From: Paeniglutamicibacter quisquiliarum
Lineage (GTDB): Bacteria > Actinomycetota > Actinomycetes > Actinomycetales > Micrococcaceae
Assembly: GCF_019084045.1 (NCBI RefSeq)
Contig: NZ_JAHRED010000010.1
Location: forward strand, 91,826 to 155,825
DNA: 64,000 nucleotides
Direction: 5' to 3'
Made by a program: the position numbers and the translations under genes. The notes beneath the pieces are model-generated. The model had not been told where the DNA came from. It searched no databases and saw only the letters and a list, made by a program, of their open reading frames with translations. Positions within the stretch are counted from its first letter, which is position 1, and the number at the start of each line of letters is the position of its first letter. This document shows positions 8,823-17,729 of this stretch, piece by piece.

Positions 8823-10049
8823 CTAGGCCTGGGTCGCGGCGCCGCTGACGGCGATTGCTGCCGCGATGAACCTGTCCGTGGCGCGGCCCAACGAGGGATT
8901 GCCGAAGACGTCGTCGCGCAGCGATCGTTGCCGCGCGGAGGGACCGCCGGCGGCCATGCGGGCAACCGTGTCCAAGGTATCGCGCATATTCCCTTCGAGC
9001 AGGTCCTCGGCTGCCTCGTCCAGCGACAGCGCCTGCTCCGGGTCCAGTTCCCGGATCATGGGTGTATCGGTGCTGTGCAGCAGCATCAGGGGCCTGTCCA
9101 GCCCGATGGCATCCATGGCCATGGCCGAAATATCGCACACGACGACATCCGAGCCCCTGATGCTCAGTGAGGAATCGCCCGCTACCTCGACGCGGTGCCC
9201 GGCGTCCTTGTCACCGGCGGCGGCCGCTTCGATGGCTTTTTCAATACGGGAAAGCTCCCGGCGGGCCGTTGCCGACCAAGTTCCGGTTTTGGGGTGTGGC
9301 CGAAACACCACACTGAAACGTCCGTCCGCCAGCATCGCCTCGACGAGGCCTGCCCCCACGGTGGTGATGGACGAGTAGGCCATGCTTTTCCCGTCGCCCT
9401 CCCAGGTCGGCGCGTACAGCACCCTGGTGCGCCCGGCGGGGGAGTGCACCGGGGAACCCGCAGCGGGGACGTCGAGTTGGGGCCTGCCGATCTCGACGAG
9501 CTTGGCAGGGTCAAAGCGGGGGATGGCTTCCAGGATGCGGGTCCGGGCGGCACGGCCCGCAATGAAGGCAAAGTCATAGGCCTTGAGTTGGTTGGAGACC
9601 ATCGACGACTTTTCGCTTTCGCCGTGGCTCAGGTGCACGTGGGCCGGGCCGCTGATCCGCAGCATGGTGAAGTTGGCCTGTGAGTTGTTGACATAAAAAA
9701 TGCCGGAGGTACCCCACGATGCCAGGCTCGTCTCGATGCGCTCCATGGAGCGTGACAGAAGGACCGGCAGTCCGGTTCGCTGCGTGACCAGTTCGGCCGT
9801 GAGCGCATTCATCACCACCAGGCACACGCCGTGCCCGCTGCGCTGGAGGGCCTCAAAGGGCGCCAGCCACTGTTCAAGTTGGTAGCTCTGCCCGGGACCT
9901 TCAGCAAAGAAGACCACGAAATCAACGGTCTCCGAAGGTCCGGGCAAGTTGTTGCGAAGAGTCCTGGCCACCCTTTTCTCGACGGCAACGGCATGGATTT
10001 TCCTGGACATGAGTTGGGACTGTCGCAACACGACTTCGAAGGTGCTCAC
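8823..10049 (-). CDS. CDP-glycerol glycerophosphotransferase family protein
   Basis: A 408-residue protein of the TagB/TagF family, which transfers glycerol-phosphate units from CDP-glycerol to a growing wall polymer at the membrane. Typical features are VHLSHGESEKSSMVSNQ near residue 140 (histidine of the first catalytic motif), VLYAPTWEGD near 215, the FRPHPK segment near 250 and a late VCDISAMAMDAIG block near 330. It is a single-domain protein with no predicted membrane helix. The start is GTG 10049 (bases 10047-10049), six bases downstream of a -10-like TAGGAT, so the message may be leaderless. A close but interrupted paralog is at 35936-37207. It is transcribed divergently from the Stealth gene. 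Confidence 0.85.
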   Translation of the reverse strand: MSTFEVVLRQSQLMSRKIHAVAVEKRVARTLRNNLPGPSETVDFVVFFAEGPGQSYQLEQWLAPFEALQRSGHGVCLVVMNALTAELVTQRTGLPVLLSRSMERIETSLASWGTSGIFYVNNSQANFTMLRISGPAHVHLSHGESEKSSMVSNQLKAYDFAFIAGRAARTRILEAIPRFDPAKLVEIGRPQLDVPAAGSPVHSPAGRTRVLYAPTWEGDGKSMAYSSITTVGAGLVEAMLADGRFSVVFRPHPKTGTWSATARRELSRIEKAIEAAAAGDKDAGHRVEVAGDSSLSIRGSDVVVCDISAMAMDAIGLDRPLMLLHSTDTPMIRELDPEQALSLDEAAEDLLEGNMRDTLDTVARMAAGGPSARQRSLRDDVFGNPSLGRATDRFIAAAIAVSGAATQA

Positions 10050-10061
10050 CGGTCCATCCTA
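10050..10061 (-). promoter_or_regulatory. Probable leaderless promoter -10 box
   Basis: On the minus strand TAGGAT (10056-10061) is followed by exactly six bases and then the GTG start at 10049. That spacing would place +1 at or next to the start codon. No ribosome binding site fits in between. No good -35 hexamer is visible 16-18 bases upstream. Confidence 0.45.
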
Positions 10062-10180
10062 TGTGCGTCTGCGGGGGAGCCTGCGCCCGGATGTCGGAAC
10101 CTGCCAGGGAAAATGAATAGACTGGTGGGGCGGCAAACGTACCTGCGCGCGTTGGATTCGATACCTCGAAGGTTGTGTTT

Positions 10181-11569
10181 ATGTCTCTGGAGTCCGGTTG
10201 GAAAGGCCGAGTTGCCACCATGGTTCCGCCCGGCTTCTGGCGACGGTCCATCGAACTCCTGGACCGCAAGACCCCCGCTTCCGACCTCTCCATTGCGGAA
10301 CTCAGGCGGGTGCAAGGGGTCGCCTTTTCAGGCAGCGGACCCGGGTCCGCACATCAGCTCCGGTGGACAGGCGGCAGACCACAGGTCCACGTTGGCGAGC
10401 GCGACGCCTCGGCGCTGCGTCCCGCATTGATGTCCGCCGGCTGGGTCCTGGAGCCGATCGCCAAGGACGCACTACCCCCGGGAGCGGTGACCGGTTGGAG
10501 CTGCGCGACCAGGTCCCAAACGGGTCGCCGCAGGGACCTCGTCGAGGCGATCGGGGTGCACCTGTTGGTTGTCCCGGATGGCAGGGATTCGGCCGCCAAA
10601 AACGTCCTGGAAGTGGCCGAACCCGTCGACCTGGTCTACACGTGGGTGGATGGCGCCGACGAAGAGTGGCAAAGGCAGCGGCGTGAAGCCCGGGCAATGG
10701 TATCCGGGAACCTCCTGCCAACCGCTGACGACCAGGCCAGATACGCCTCGCATGACGAATTGCGCTATTCACTGCGATCGGCCGAGGCCTTCCTTCCGTG
10801 GATCAACCACATCTATGTGGTCACTGCGGGGCAGCGCCCCGCATGGCTCAACGCCGAGGATCCCAGGATCACGCTCGTGGACCACCGCGAGATCTTTGCC
10901 GACCCCGATGCCCTGCCGACCTTCAACTCACACGCCATCGAGTCACAGCTGCACCGGATCCCCAAGCTGTCCGAACGTTTCCTCTACGTCAACGACGACG
11001 TGTTCTTCGGGCGCTTGCTGGGACAACAGGTCTTCTACACGCCAACGGGCTACCCGAAGTTCGCACTCACCAACGCGAGATTCGATCTCCCGGAGGCACA
11101 GAACCTGCCGGTCAACGTCGCGGCCATGAACAACAACCGTCTCCTGGAAGCCGCCTTTGGCAAATCGGCCGCCCACAAGTTCAAGCACGTGGCCCATGCG
11201 CAACTCAAGTCGACCTTGACCACCATTGCTCAGCAACACCCGCTGGAAACCAACCGGACGGCCAGGGCGCGATTCAGAAGCGATACCGACCTGTCCATTC
11301 CCTCGGCGCTTGCGCATTACTACGGATGTGCCTTGGGCGCGGCGTTCCCCGCGGAGATCGACTACCAATACGTGGACCTGGGTGCGGAACAGGTGCACCT
11401 CAAGCTGGCCAGGCTATTCCTGCAAGAACGTCCCCAGATGTTCTGCCTGAACGAAGTCAGTGTCCATGAACATCAACATGCTGATCGCACCTCGACGGTG
11501 AGGCAGTTCCTGCAGCATGTGTTTCCCTGGCCGTCATCCTTCGAACTCGCCAGCGACGGCGGCAGCTAA
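10181..11569 (+). CDS. Stealth family sugar-phosphate transferase
   Basis: Stealth proteins transfer sugar-1-phosphates in capsule or wall phosphopolysaccharide synthesis. This 462-residue protein shows the conserved regions in order: VDLVYTWVDGADEEW (CR1) near residue 150, then the CR2-like stretch ARYASHDELRYSLRS near 185. FLYVNDDVFFG follows near 265 and HKFKHVAHA near 325, and a C-terminal block contains FCLNE. About 145 residues before CR1 are of unknown function. ATG 10181 has GAAGG at a suitable distance; GTG 10175 is the only near alternative. It lies beside two glycerophosphotransferase genes, consistent with a polymer joined through phosphodiester bonds. Confidence 0.86.
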   Translation: MSLESGWKGRVATMVPPGFWRRSIELLDRKTPASDLSIAELRRVQGVAFSGSGPGSAHQLRWTGGRPQVHVGERDASALRPALMSAGWVLEPIAKDALPPGAVTGWSCATRSQTGRRRDLVEAIGVHLLVVPDGRDSAAKNVLEVAEPVDLVYTWVDGADEEWQRQRREARAMVSGNLLPTADDQARYASHDELRYSLRSAEAFLPWINHIYVVTAGQRPAWLNAEDPRITLVDHREIFADPDALPTFNSHAIESQLHRIPKLSERFLYVNDDVFFGRLLGQQVFYTPTGYPKFALTNARFDLPEAQNLPVNVAAMNNNRLLEAAFGKSAAHKFKHVAHAQLKSTLTTIAQQHPLETNRTARARFRSDTDLSIPSALAHYYGCALGAAFPAEIDYQYVDLGAEQVHLKLARLFLQERPQMFCLNEVSVHEHQHADRTSTVRQFLQHVFPWPSSFELASDGGS

Positions 11570-11692
11570 CGTGGGCAACAACGGGGCAGCAGCAGGATCC
11601 ATGGCAGATTGTCCGGGGCCACTCGGCTCCAGGCGGATGGCGAGAGCGCTCCTCCCCGCCCCAAAGATTTTTCCTGAACGAAAGGTTGCTTT

Positions 11693-14600
11693 GTGAAGCA
11701 AACACCCAAGACCTTGGCCGGCATGGTCCAGGACCTGTACGGAAAGCGCATCCACCGGAAGGACGCCCAAAGCAAATCCCGGACGCTCAAGGGTTCGCAT
11801 TCCCTCGAGGTCAGCCAAGAAGGGCGTTTTCTGCGGATCCATGCGGTGACTGGCCAAAAGCCGCTGGGATTGAGTGTGCTTCACGGCAAAACGGTCATCG
11901 AGCGCATCGCGTTTGACTCCCTCGAAGACGCGGGCACGGATGCCTACCTCGCCAACGGCTCCATCGACCTCGCCTCCCTGTGCGAACAATGGAACGCACT
12001 GGCCCCCGGGCTCGTGGGGGAGCCCGAGGAGGAAGCCGACGCGGCGGACGGCATCGTCCGAGTTTGCCTCGAATACGAAGGCGAAATCGGCGCACTCCCA
12101 CTTGGCGTCGCCGCGGTCGAGCTCGCGGCAGTTGAGGGAACACTGACCCGCGCCGAGGTCAATGATTTGGTGGATGAAGGCTCGAGCGAGGTGGGGGAAC
12201 CGGTGCGGTACCATCGGGTGCTGGGTCGTGCCGCCCGCACCGAACTGGACGCCCTCGAAGGACATGAAGCACCGGAGGGGCTCGCCCGCCCCTACGTCAA
12301 CAAGCGCGGCGAGCTCGTGATTGCCATGAACCGCGAGATCCGGCACAGTGTCACGCTGCGCACCGACGCCATTTCCGTTGTCGCCGGAAACCTGCAGCTG
12401 TCCGGGGTTGCCTACAGCCGGAGTTCGCGTCTGTCGTCCGCACGCCTCCTGGTTCTGGGGCGGCGAAGCGGCCAGGAATTCAGCGGTGCCGTTGACCTTC
12501 GGTTCATGCAGGAACAGACCAGCCTGCGCAACGGATTCGGCAGGTACACGTGGACAGCCAAAGCCGCCCTTGCCGATGTCGACTGGGACAAGATCGAGTC
12601 AACGGACAACTTCGACCTCTACCTCGAATTTGGCGTCCAGGGCGTCGACGAACCGAAGCGTGTGCGCGTGGCCAGGACTCCGTACGCGATCCGCGCCACC
12701 ACCCGCGCCGGCGACGTCACCCGCGACGGCAAGACACTTGTCGTCAATCCGTATTACACGTTCAAGGGCAAGGCAACCTCCCTGATTCTTGAAGTGATTG
12801 ACGAGGCCTCATTCAAGGTGCTCCAGGACTTCAGCCCCGCCAAGCACCTGTTGGCCAGCCGTGGACGCAGGCCCCTCTGGCTCATCGGGGAACTTCCCTA
12901 CAAGGCCCAGGACAATGGCTACCACTTCTTCCGCTACGTCCGGGAAAACCACCCGGAAATAGACGCCTACTACGTCATAGACAAGGCCTCGCCGGAATTC
13001 GAGAACGTCTCCCGGTTTGGCAATGTCATCGGCTACCAGTCGAAGGAACATTTCGAGATCGCCCTGGCCGCGGATCGCATCATTGGATCGCACCACCCCG
13101 ATTATCTGTACCCCACGCGCCATCCGTCATTCCTGGCGAAGTCACGCGCCGGGAAGGTCTTCCTGCAGCACGGCGTCATGGGAACCAAATGGATGGTTCC
13201 CAACTACGGAAAGAAGTCGGCCGGCTTCCAGACAGACCTGTTCTGTGTTTCTTCCGAGCGTGAGAAGTCCTATATCGTCAAGGACTTTGGCTACGATCCC
13301 GGCGAGGTGGTCGTGACGGGCCTGCCGCGCTTCGATGCGCTCTTCGACACGGACGTGCCCGTCCAACCCCGACAAGTCCTGATCATTCCCACCTGGAGGG
13401 ACTGGCTGCAAGACGAAGAATCGTTCCTCGAGTCCGACTACTTCCAGCAGTGGAACGAATTCCTGCATGATCCGGCCCTGGCCGGCCTGGTGCGGGATCA
13501 AGAACTTGAACTGGTCTTCTGCCTGCACCCGAACATGCAGCACCTGAGGTCATTCTTCGCCGGAGCGCCGGTCCGGATTGTCGGGCAAGGCGAAGTCGAC
13601 GTGCAGTTCCTCATGAAGCAAAGCGCGGCAATGGTCACCGACTACTCCAGCGTTGGCTTTGACTTTGGTTTCCTTGACAAGCCCGTCCACTACTTCCAGT
13701 TCGACCGTGACCGGTTCCTGGGCACATTGGGATCGCACCTGGACCTGGATCGCGAGTTGCCCGGTCGGATCTCATTTACGCGCGAAGCGCTGATTGAATC
13801 CCTGGCCTCCACGGTGCGGCGCGGGATGAAGATGGAAACCACCCACCACGACCGCGCATCCAAATTCATCGTGGCCCGTGACCGCGGCCATTCCGCCCGT
13901 GTCTTCGAAGCCATCCGGGAGATGCACGTGCCGCTGGTCGACATCAAGGATCCGCGGGAAAGCGAGTTGGTCGATCGCGCACAAATACGCTTCCGGAACA
14001 GCCGCTTCTATTTCCCGCTGATGAAGCGCATGCTGGTGCTCGCCGGCAAGCTGCCCATGGACAACGACCTCGTCGTCTTTGAAGCCGGCCTCGGCAAGCA
14101 GTATGCAGACTCCCCGCGCTACATCTACGAGGAAATGCTCCGGCGCGGGGACACGCGCAAGAAGGTCTGGATCTACTCGGGAACCCATGGGTTCACCGAC
14201 CCAAACACCACGACCGTCAAGCGCCTGTCGCCGGCATACTTCTGGAACCTGGCGCGCGCCAAGTACTGGGTGGTTAACCAGAACCTGCCCTCCTACATGA
14301 CGCGGCGCAAGAACGGCGTCTATGTCCAAACCTGGCACGGTACTCCGCTCAAGCGGATGCTCAACGACATCGAGGACATCCACGGCCGCGACGACGGGTA
14401 CCTGGACCGGGTGACGCGTGCCATCGGCCAGTGGACCCACCTCCTGTCGCCAAGCCCCTATGCGACCGAGGCGATGCGCAGCGCCTTTGCATACAAGGGA
14501 CCGGTCCTGGAACTGGGGTACCCGCGCAACGACCCCTTGCTGCGACCGGAGTCGCGGGTGCGGGCGCAGGAAGTCAAGACCACCCTGGGGATCCCCGAAG

Positions 14601-15208
14601 GCCACAAGGTCGTGCTCTATGCGCCCACGTTCCGTGACGATGCCAGCAACGGCAAGGGACGGTTCACCTTTGAGCTGCCCTTCGACCTCGAGGCCTTTGA
14701 CAAGCGCTTTGGGGAAGACACCGTGCTGCTGTTGCGGATGCACGTGCTGGTCAGTTCCGGGCTCCAGATTCCCGAGGAGTTGCGGGGGCGGATCGTCGAC
14801 GCTTCGGCCTATCCGGAGATCCAGGACCTGTACCTCGCCAGCGATGTCCTGATCACCGACTACTCGTCGGTGTTTTTCGATTTCGCGCTGCTGCGCCGGC
14901 CGATCATATTCTTCGCCTACGACCTTGAGAACTACCGCGACAACCTGCGTGGTTTTTACCTGGACTACGAAAAGGAACTGCCTGGACCCATTGTCACCGA
15001 AGAGGAGCAACTGTGGTCAACCCTCAGAAGCGCCCTCGACGGTAAACTGGATGAATCCGGACCCAGCGATGGATTCATTTCACGGTTTGCGCCTCATGAC
15101 GACGGAGAATCAGCAGGCAGGGTGGTCGATGAAATCTTCGGCACCGGGGCTACTGTGACGCAACGCTCTATCCTCAGTGGTTTTGGCTCCCGTCGCAAAC
15201 CGCGCTAG
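11693..15208 (+). CDS. Tandem-domain CDP-glycerol glycerophosphotransferase (1171 aa)
   Basis: This large protein has two complete glycerophosphotransferase-like domains, each normally a separate protein of about 380-400 residues. The first (about 375-750) has VFLQHGVMGTKW with H493 and VTDYSSVGFDF at 648-658. The second (about 790-1130) has VQTWHGTPLKRM with H882 and ITDYSSVFFDF around D1056. Residues 1-370 are a soluble region of unknown role, rich in beta-type sequence. It may prime and extend, or alternate two phosphate-linked units, but that is inference. The start is GTG 11693 with AAAGG seven bases upstream. It follows the Stealth gene by 123 bases in the same direction and would use CDP-glycerol from tagD. 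Confidence 0.87.
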   Translation: MKQTPKTLAGMVQDLYGKRIHRKDAQSKSRTLKGSHSLEVSQEGRFLRIHAVTGQKPLGLSVLHGKTVIERIAFDSLEDAGTDAYLANGSIDLASLCEQWNALAPGLVGEPEEEADAADGIVRVCLEYEGEIGALPLGVAAVELAAVEGTLTRAEVNDLVDEGSSEVGEPVRYHRVLGRAARTELDALEGHEAPEGLARPYVNKRGELVIAMNREIRHSVTLRTDAISVVAGNLQLSGVAYSRSSRLSSARLLVLGRRSGQEFSGAVDLRFMQEQTSLRNGFGRYTWTAKAALADVDWDKIESTDNFDLYLEFGVQGVDEPKRVRVARTPYAIRATTRAGDVTRDGKTLVVNPYYTFKGKATSLILEVIDEASFKVLQDFSPAKHLLASRGRRPLWLIGELPYKAQDNGYHFFRYVRENHPEIDAYYVIDKASPEFENVSRFGNVIGYQSKEHFEIALAADRIIGSHHPDYLYPTRHPSFLAKSRAGKVFLQHGVMGTKWMVPNYGKKSAGFQTDLFCVSSEREKSYIVKDFGYDPGEVVVTGLPRFDALFDTDVPVQPRQVLIIPTWRDWLQDEESFLESDYFQQWNEFLHDPALAGLVRDQELELVFCLHPNMQHLRSFFAGAPVRIVGQGEVDVQFLMKQSAAMVTDYSSVGFDFGFLDKPVHYFQFDRDRFLGTLGSHLDLDRELPGRISFTREALIESLASTVRRGMKMETTHHDRASKFIVARDRGHSARVFEAIREMHVPLVDIKDPRESELVDRAQIRFRNSRFYFPLMKRMLVLAGKLPMDNDLVVFEAGLGKQYADSPRYIYEEMLRRGDTRKKVWIYSGTHGFTDPNTTTVKRLSPAYFWNLARAKYWVVNQNLPSYMTRRKNGVYVQTWHGTPLKRMLNDIEDIHGRDDGYLDRVTRAIGQWTHLLSPSPYATEAMRSAFAYKGPVLELGYPRNDPLLRPESRVRAQEVKTTLGIPEGHKVVLYAPTFRDDASNGKGRFTFELPFDLEAFDKRFGEDTVLLLRMHVLVSSGLQIPEELRGRIVDASAYPEIQDLYLASDVLITDYSSVFFDFALLRRPIIFFAYDLENYRDNLRGFYLDYEKELPGPIVTEEEQLWSTLRSALDGKLDESGPSDGFISRFAPHDDGESAGRVVDEIFGTGATVTQRSILSGFGSRRKPR

Positions 15209-15211
15209 GAT
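15183..15211 (+). promoter_or_regulatory. Probable promoter of the yceD-rpmF-rnc-mutM operon
   Basis: TTGGCT (15183-15188) and TAGGAT (15206-15211) are separated by 17 bases, a good match to housekeeping sigma promoters of actinobacteria. Both overlap the 3' end of the preceding gene. Transcription would begin near 15218, upstream of the AGGAG at 15233-15237. Confidence 0.5.
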
Positions 15212-15243
15212 GTAATGTCGGTCTATGTTCTACAGGAGTCATC

Positions 15244-15864
15244 ATTAGCGAAAAGCGTTCAGATCGTTCGTCGTCACACGACATCGATCGCAGTTCGCCC
15301 CTGGTTTTCTTAACCAAGGATCTTGGGCGAAGCCCCGGAAACATGACGACCCTTGATGAGGTGGTCGCCGCACCAGCTGAAATCGGTGTGGCACTCATCG
15401 GAGTCCGTGAAGGATCAGAAGTTGATCTGGATCTGCGATTCGAAGCCGTGCACGAGGGCATTCTGGTCTCCGGAACCGCCACTGTTGAAATCAGCGGTGA
15501 ATGCGGACGGTGCTTGGAAGCCATGGCGTACGACTTCGATGCCGACATTCAAGAACTTTTCTACTACGAGGGCTTACACGAGTTCACCGAAGAAGAAGAG
15601 CTTGACCAGTACCAGGTTGTAGATGATCGTATTGATCTCGAACCGGTGCTCCGGAATGCAGTGGTGACCGCACTGCCGTTCCAACCGGTATGCCGGGAAG
15701 ACTGTGCAGGGCTTTGCTCCGAATGTGGAAAAAGCCTGAATGAGGATCCTGAGCATCACCATGAGGTCTTGGATCCTCGTTGGGCAGCGCTTGCCGGGCT
15801 GACCGACATCGTCGCAGAGGACGCGACACAGAGTACACATTCAGTCGAGAGAGAAGAGAAGTAG
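15244..15864 (+). CDS. yceD: YceD family (DUF177) protein, probably starting at a rare ATT codon
   Basis: DUF177 proteins precede rpmF in most bacteria and are linked to ribosomal RNA or large-subunit maturation. Visible features are a central [10 protein letters not shown] cysteine motif and the C-terminal [17 protein letters not shown] and DPRWAAL segments. The first ATG in frame is at 15343, but 15298-15342 encode [15 protein letters not shown], which resembles the normal DUF177 N-terminus. Going further upstream in frame there is no ATG, GTG or TTG. ATT at 15244, six bases after AGGAG (15233-15237), is the best start and gives 206 residues; ATG 15343 would give 173. The gene heads an operon with rpmF, rnc and mutM. 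Confidence 0.85.
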   Translation: MSEKRSDRSSSHDIDRSSPLVFLTKDLGRSPGNMTTLDEVVAAPAEIGVALIGVREGSEVDLDLRFEAVHEGILVSGTATVEISGECGRCLEAMAYDFDADIQELFYYEGLHEFTEEEELDQYQVVDDRIDLEPVLRNAVVTALPFQPVCREDCAGLCSECGKSLNEDPEHHHEVLDPRWAALAGLTDIVAEDATQSTHSVEREEK

Positions 15865-15866
15865 CC

Positions 15867-16070
15867 GTGGCTGTCCCGAAGAGGAAGATGTCCCGCTCAA
15901 ACACTCGCGCCCGTCGCGCCCAGTGGAAGGCAACCGCGCCTACCCTGGTGAAGACCATGGAAAATGGCCGCGTCACCTACAGCCTGCCGCACCAGGCAAA
16001 GGTTGTTACGGATTCCGCAGGCACCGAGCTGTTCCTTGAATACAAGGGTCGCAAGGTCGCAGACGCGTAA
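15867..16070 (+). CDS. rpmF: 50S ribosomal protein L32
   Basis: A 67-residue ribosomal protein beginning [20 protein letters not shown], the standard L32 N-terminus. It has no cysteines, so it is the zinc-independent form. The start is GTG 15867, two bases after the yceD stop, with a purine-rich GAGAAG upstream. It binds 23S rRNA in the large subunit. Adjacent yceD and rnc make this a ribosome/RNA-processing operon. Confidence 0.95.
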   Translation: MAVPKRKMSRSNTRARRAQWKATAPTLVKTMENGRVTYSLPHQAKVVTDSAGTELFLEYKGRKVADA

Positions 16071-16079
16071 GTCTGTCTG

Positions 16080-16781
16080 ATGCCTTCAACAGAAGAGCTT
16101 TTGAAGCGTCTCGGGGTCACTATTGACCCCGAGACGCTTCGTCTTGCCCTCACACACCGTTCCTATGCCTACGAGCATGGTGGCATCCCCACCAACGAGC
16201 GCCTGGAATTCCTGGGAGACTCGGTCCTCGGCTATGCCGTCACCGACCACCTCTACAAGAACTACCCGGATCTGCCCGAAGGCGACCTGGCCAAGCGTCG
16301 TTCCGCCGTGGTCAGCACCCGTGCACTGGCCGGCATCGCGCGCTCCCTCGGCGTGGGCGAATTCATCCTGCTGGGCCAAGGAGAAATCCTGACCAATGGC
16401 AAGGACAAGTCGTCAATCCTTGCCGACACCATGGAATCCCTGATCGGTGCAACGTTCCTCAACCACGGGATCGAAGTTGCCCGGGACATGGTCATGCGCA
16501 TGGTCCTGCCATTGCTGCACGACGTGGACGTGTTGGGAGCCGGCACCGACTGGAAAACCGCCATCCAGGAGATTGCCGCAGCCAAGAAGCTGGGCATCAT
16601 CGAGTACCGCGTCACGGGTTCCGGCCCTGACCACGCACGCACCTACGTGGCCGTGCTTCACATCGGCGGCACACCCTACGGCCAGGGAAGCGGACCTTCC
16701 AAGAAGGAAGCCGAGCAGGAATCGGCCGCGGCAACCTGGAAAATGGTTCGCCCCCAGGACGACACCGCCAAGGCCAAGTAA
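16080..16781 (+). CDS. rnc: Ribonuclease III
   Basis: Double-strand-specific endoribonuclease of 233 residues that processes rRNA precursors and regulates mRNAs. The signature NERLEFLGDSVLGYAV is at about residues 38-53. The second acidic cluster is ADTMESLIGATF near 115, and a C-terminal double-stranded-RNA-binding domain covers about 160-228 (GPDHARTYVAVL, GSGPSKKEAEQESA). ATG 16080 follows rpmF by nine bases. The coding sequence for residues 8-21 forms a 17-bp perfect hairpin in the mRNA, described separately, which could be a self-cleavage site. mutM follows three bases after the stop. Confidence 0.96.
   Translation: MPSTEELLKRLGVTIDPETLRLALTHRSYAYEHGGIPTNERLEFLGDSVLGYAVTDHLYKNYPDLPEGDLAKRRSAVVSTRALAGIARSLGVGEFILLGQGEILTNGKDKSSILADTMESLIGATFLNHGIEVARDMVMRMVLPLLHDVDVLGAGTDWKTAIQEIAAAKKLGIIEYRVTGSGPDHARTYVAVLHIGGTPYGQGSGPSKKEAEQESAAATWKMVRPQDDTAKAK
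16103..16140 (+). promoter_or_regulatory. Perfect 17-bp RNA hairpin inside the start of rnc
   Basis: Bases 16103-16119 are exactly complementary to 16124-16140, with loop CTAT (16120-16123). The arms start GAAGCGTCTC and end GAGACGCTTC. The structure starts 24 bases into the coding region. A stem of this length is long enough for RNase III, the product of this gene. Streptomyces RNase III (AbsB) is known to cut a hairpin in its own transcript, so negative autoregulation is a reasonable inference. Confidence 0.7.
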
Positions 16782-16784
16782 GCA

Positions 16785-17702
16785 ATGCCCGAACTGCCGG
16801 AAGTCGAGGTGGTTCGACGCGGCCTGGACGACTGGGTCGTCGGCCGGACCGTCGAATCGGTCCAGGTCGTGGATCCGCGATCAGTTCGCCGACACGTCGA
16901 GGGCCCAGCCGACTTCGCCGCAAGCCTCACATACACCCGCATCGGCGCCGCCGTACGCCGCGGAAAATTCCTTTGGCTGCTCCTGGACGGATTGCCCACG
17001 CCGAGCGCTCTGGTTGCCCACCTGGGCATGAGCGGGCAACTGTTGGTGGAGGAGCCCGCCGCGCCGGACGAGAAGCACCTCAAGGTCCGCCTCGGGCTCT
17101 CTCCCGTGGCGACCAAGCCCAACCAACTGCGTTTCATCGACCAAAGAATCTTTGGCGGGATGTTTCTCTCGCAACTGGTGCCCACCGATGACCAATTTCC
17201 CGGGGGCATGGGTTCGGAGCTTCCGTGGGTTCCACAAGCCGCGGCACACATTGCCCGAGATGTCTTGGACCCCGCCTCCACGCCCGAGGCCCTCTACCAG
17301 GCCTTGCGCAGGAAAAATACCCAGCTCAAGCGCGCCATTCTCGACCAACAGGTGATTTCCGGTGTGGGGAACATCTATGCGGACGAGGCGCTCTGGGCTG
17401 CCAAATTGCACGGGCTGCGCTCCACCGCAACGATCCGGCGACCCGACGTGGCGCGTCTTCACGCTGCCCTCGTCGAGGTCATGGGACGTGCCCTGGATGC
17501 CGGCGGCACCAGCTTCGACTCACTGTATGTAAACGTCAACGGTGCCTCCGGATACTTCGACAGATCGCTCAACGCCTACGGCCGCGAGGGCAAGGATTGC
17601 CGACGCTGTGCCGAGGAAGGCCTGGTCTCGGTGATCAGGCGGGATCCCTTCATGGGACGCTCCTCCTACAGCTGCGCCAGGTGCCAGCGCAAGCCCCGCT
17701 GA
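16785..17702 (+). CDS. mutM: Formamidopyrimidine-DNA glycosylase
   Basis: Base-excision repair enzyme that removes 8-oxoguanine and ring-opened purines and cleaves the abasic site. The 305-residue protein starts [10 protein letters not shown], giving the catalytic N-terminal proline and Glu2 once Met is removed. A conserved lysine lies in RRGKFLW near residue 63. The helix-two-turn-helix segment [17 protein letters not shown] is near residue 190. The C-terminal zinc finger has CRRC and CARC pairs around residues 271-300. It starts three bases after rnc and is the last gene of the operon. Confidence 0.96.
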   Translation: MPELPEVEVVRRGLDDWVVGRTVESVQVVDPRSVRRHVEGPADFAASLTYTRIGAAVRRGKFLWLLLDGLPTPSALVAHLGMSGQLLVEEPAAPDEKHLKVRLGLSPVATKPNQLRFIDQRIFGGMFLSQLVPTDDQFPGGMGSELPWVPQAAAHIARDVLDPASTPEALYQALRRKNTQLKRAILDQQVISGVGNIYADEALWAAKLHGLRSTATIRRPDVARLHAALVEVMGRALDAGGTSFDSLYVNVNGASGYFDRSLNAYGREGKDCRRCAEEGLVSVIRRDPFMGRSSYSCARCQRKPR

Positions 17703-17729
17703 GCTGATTGGCCCAGCGGGACTCGACCG

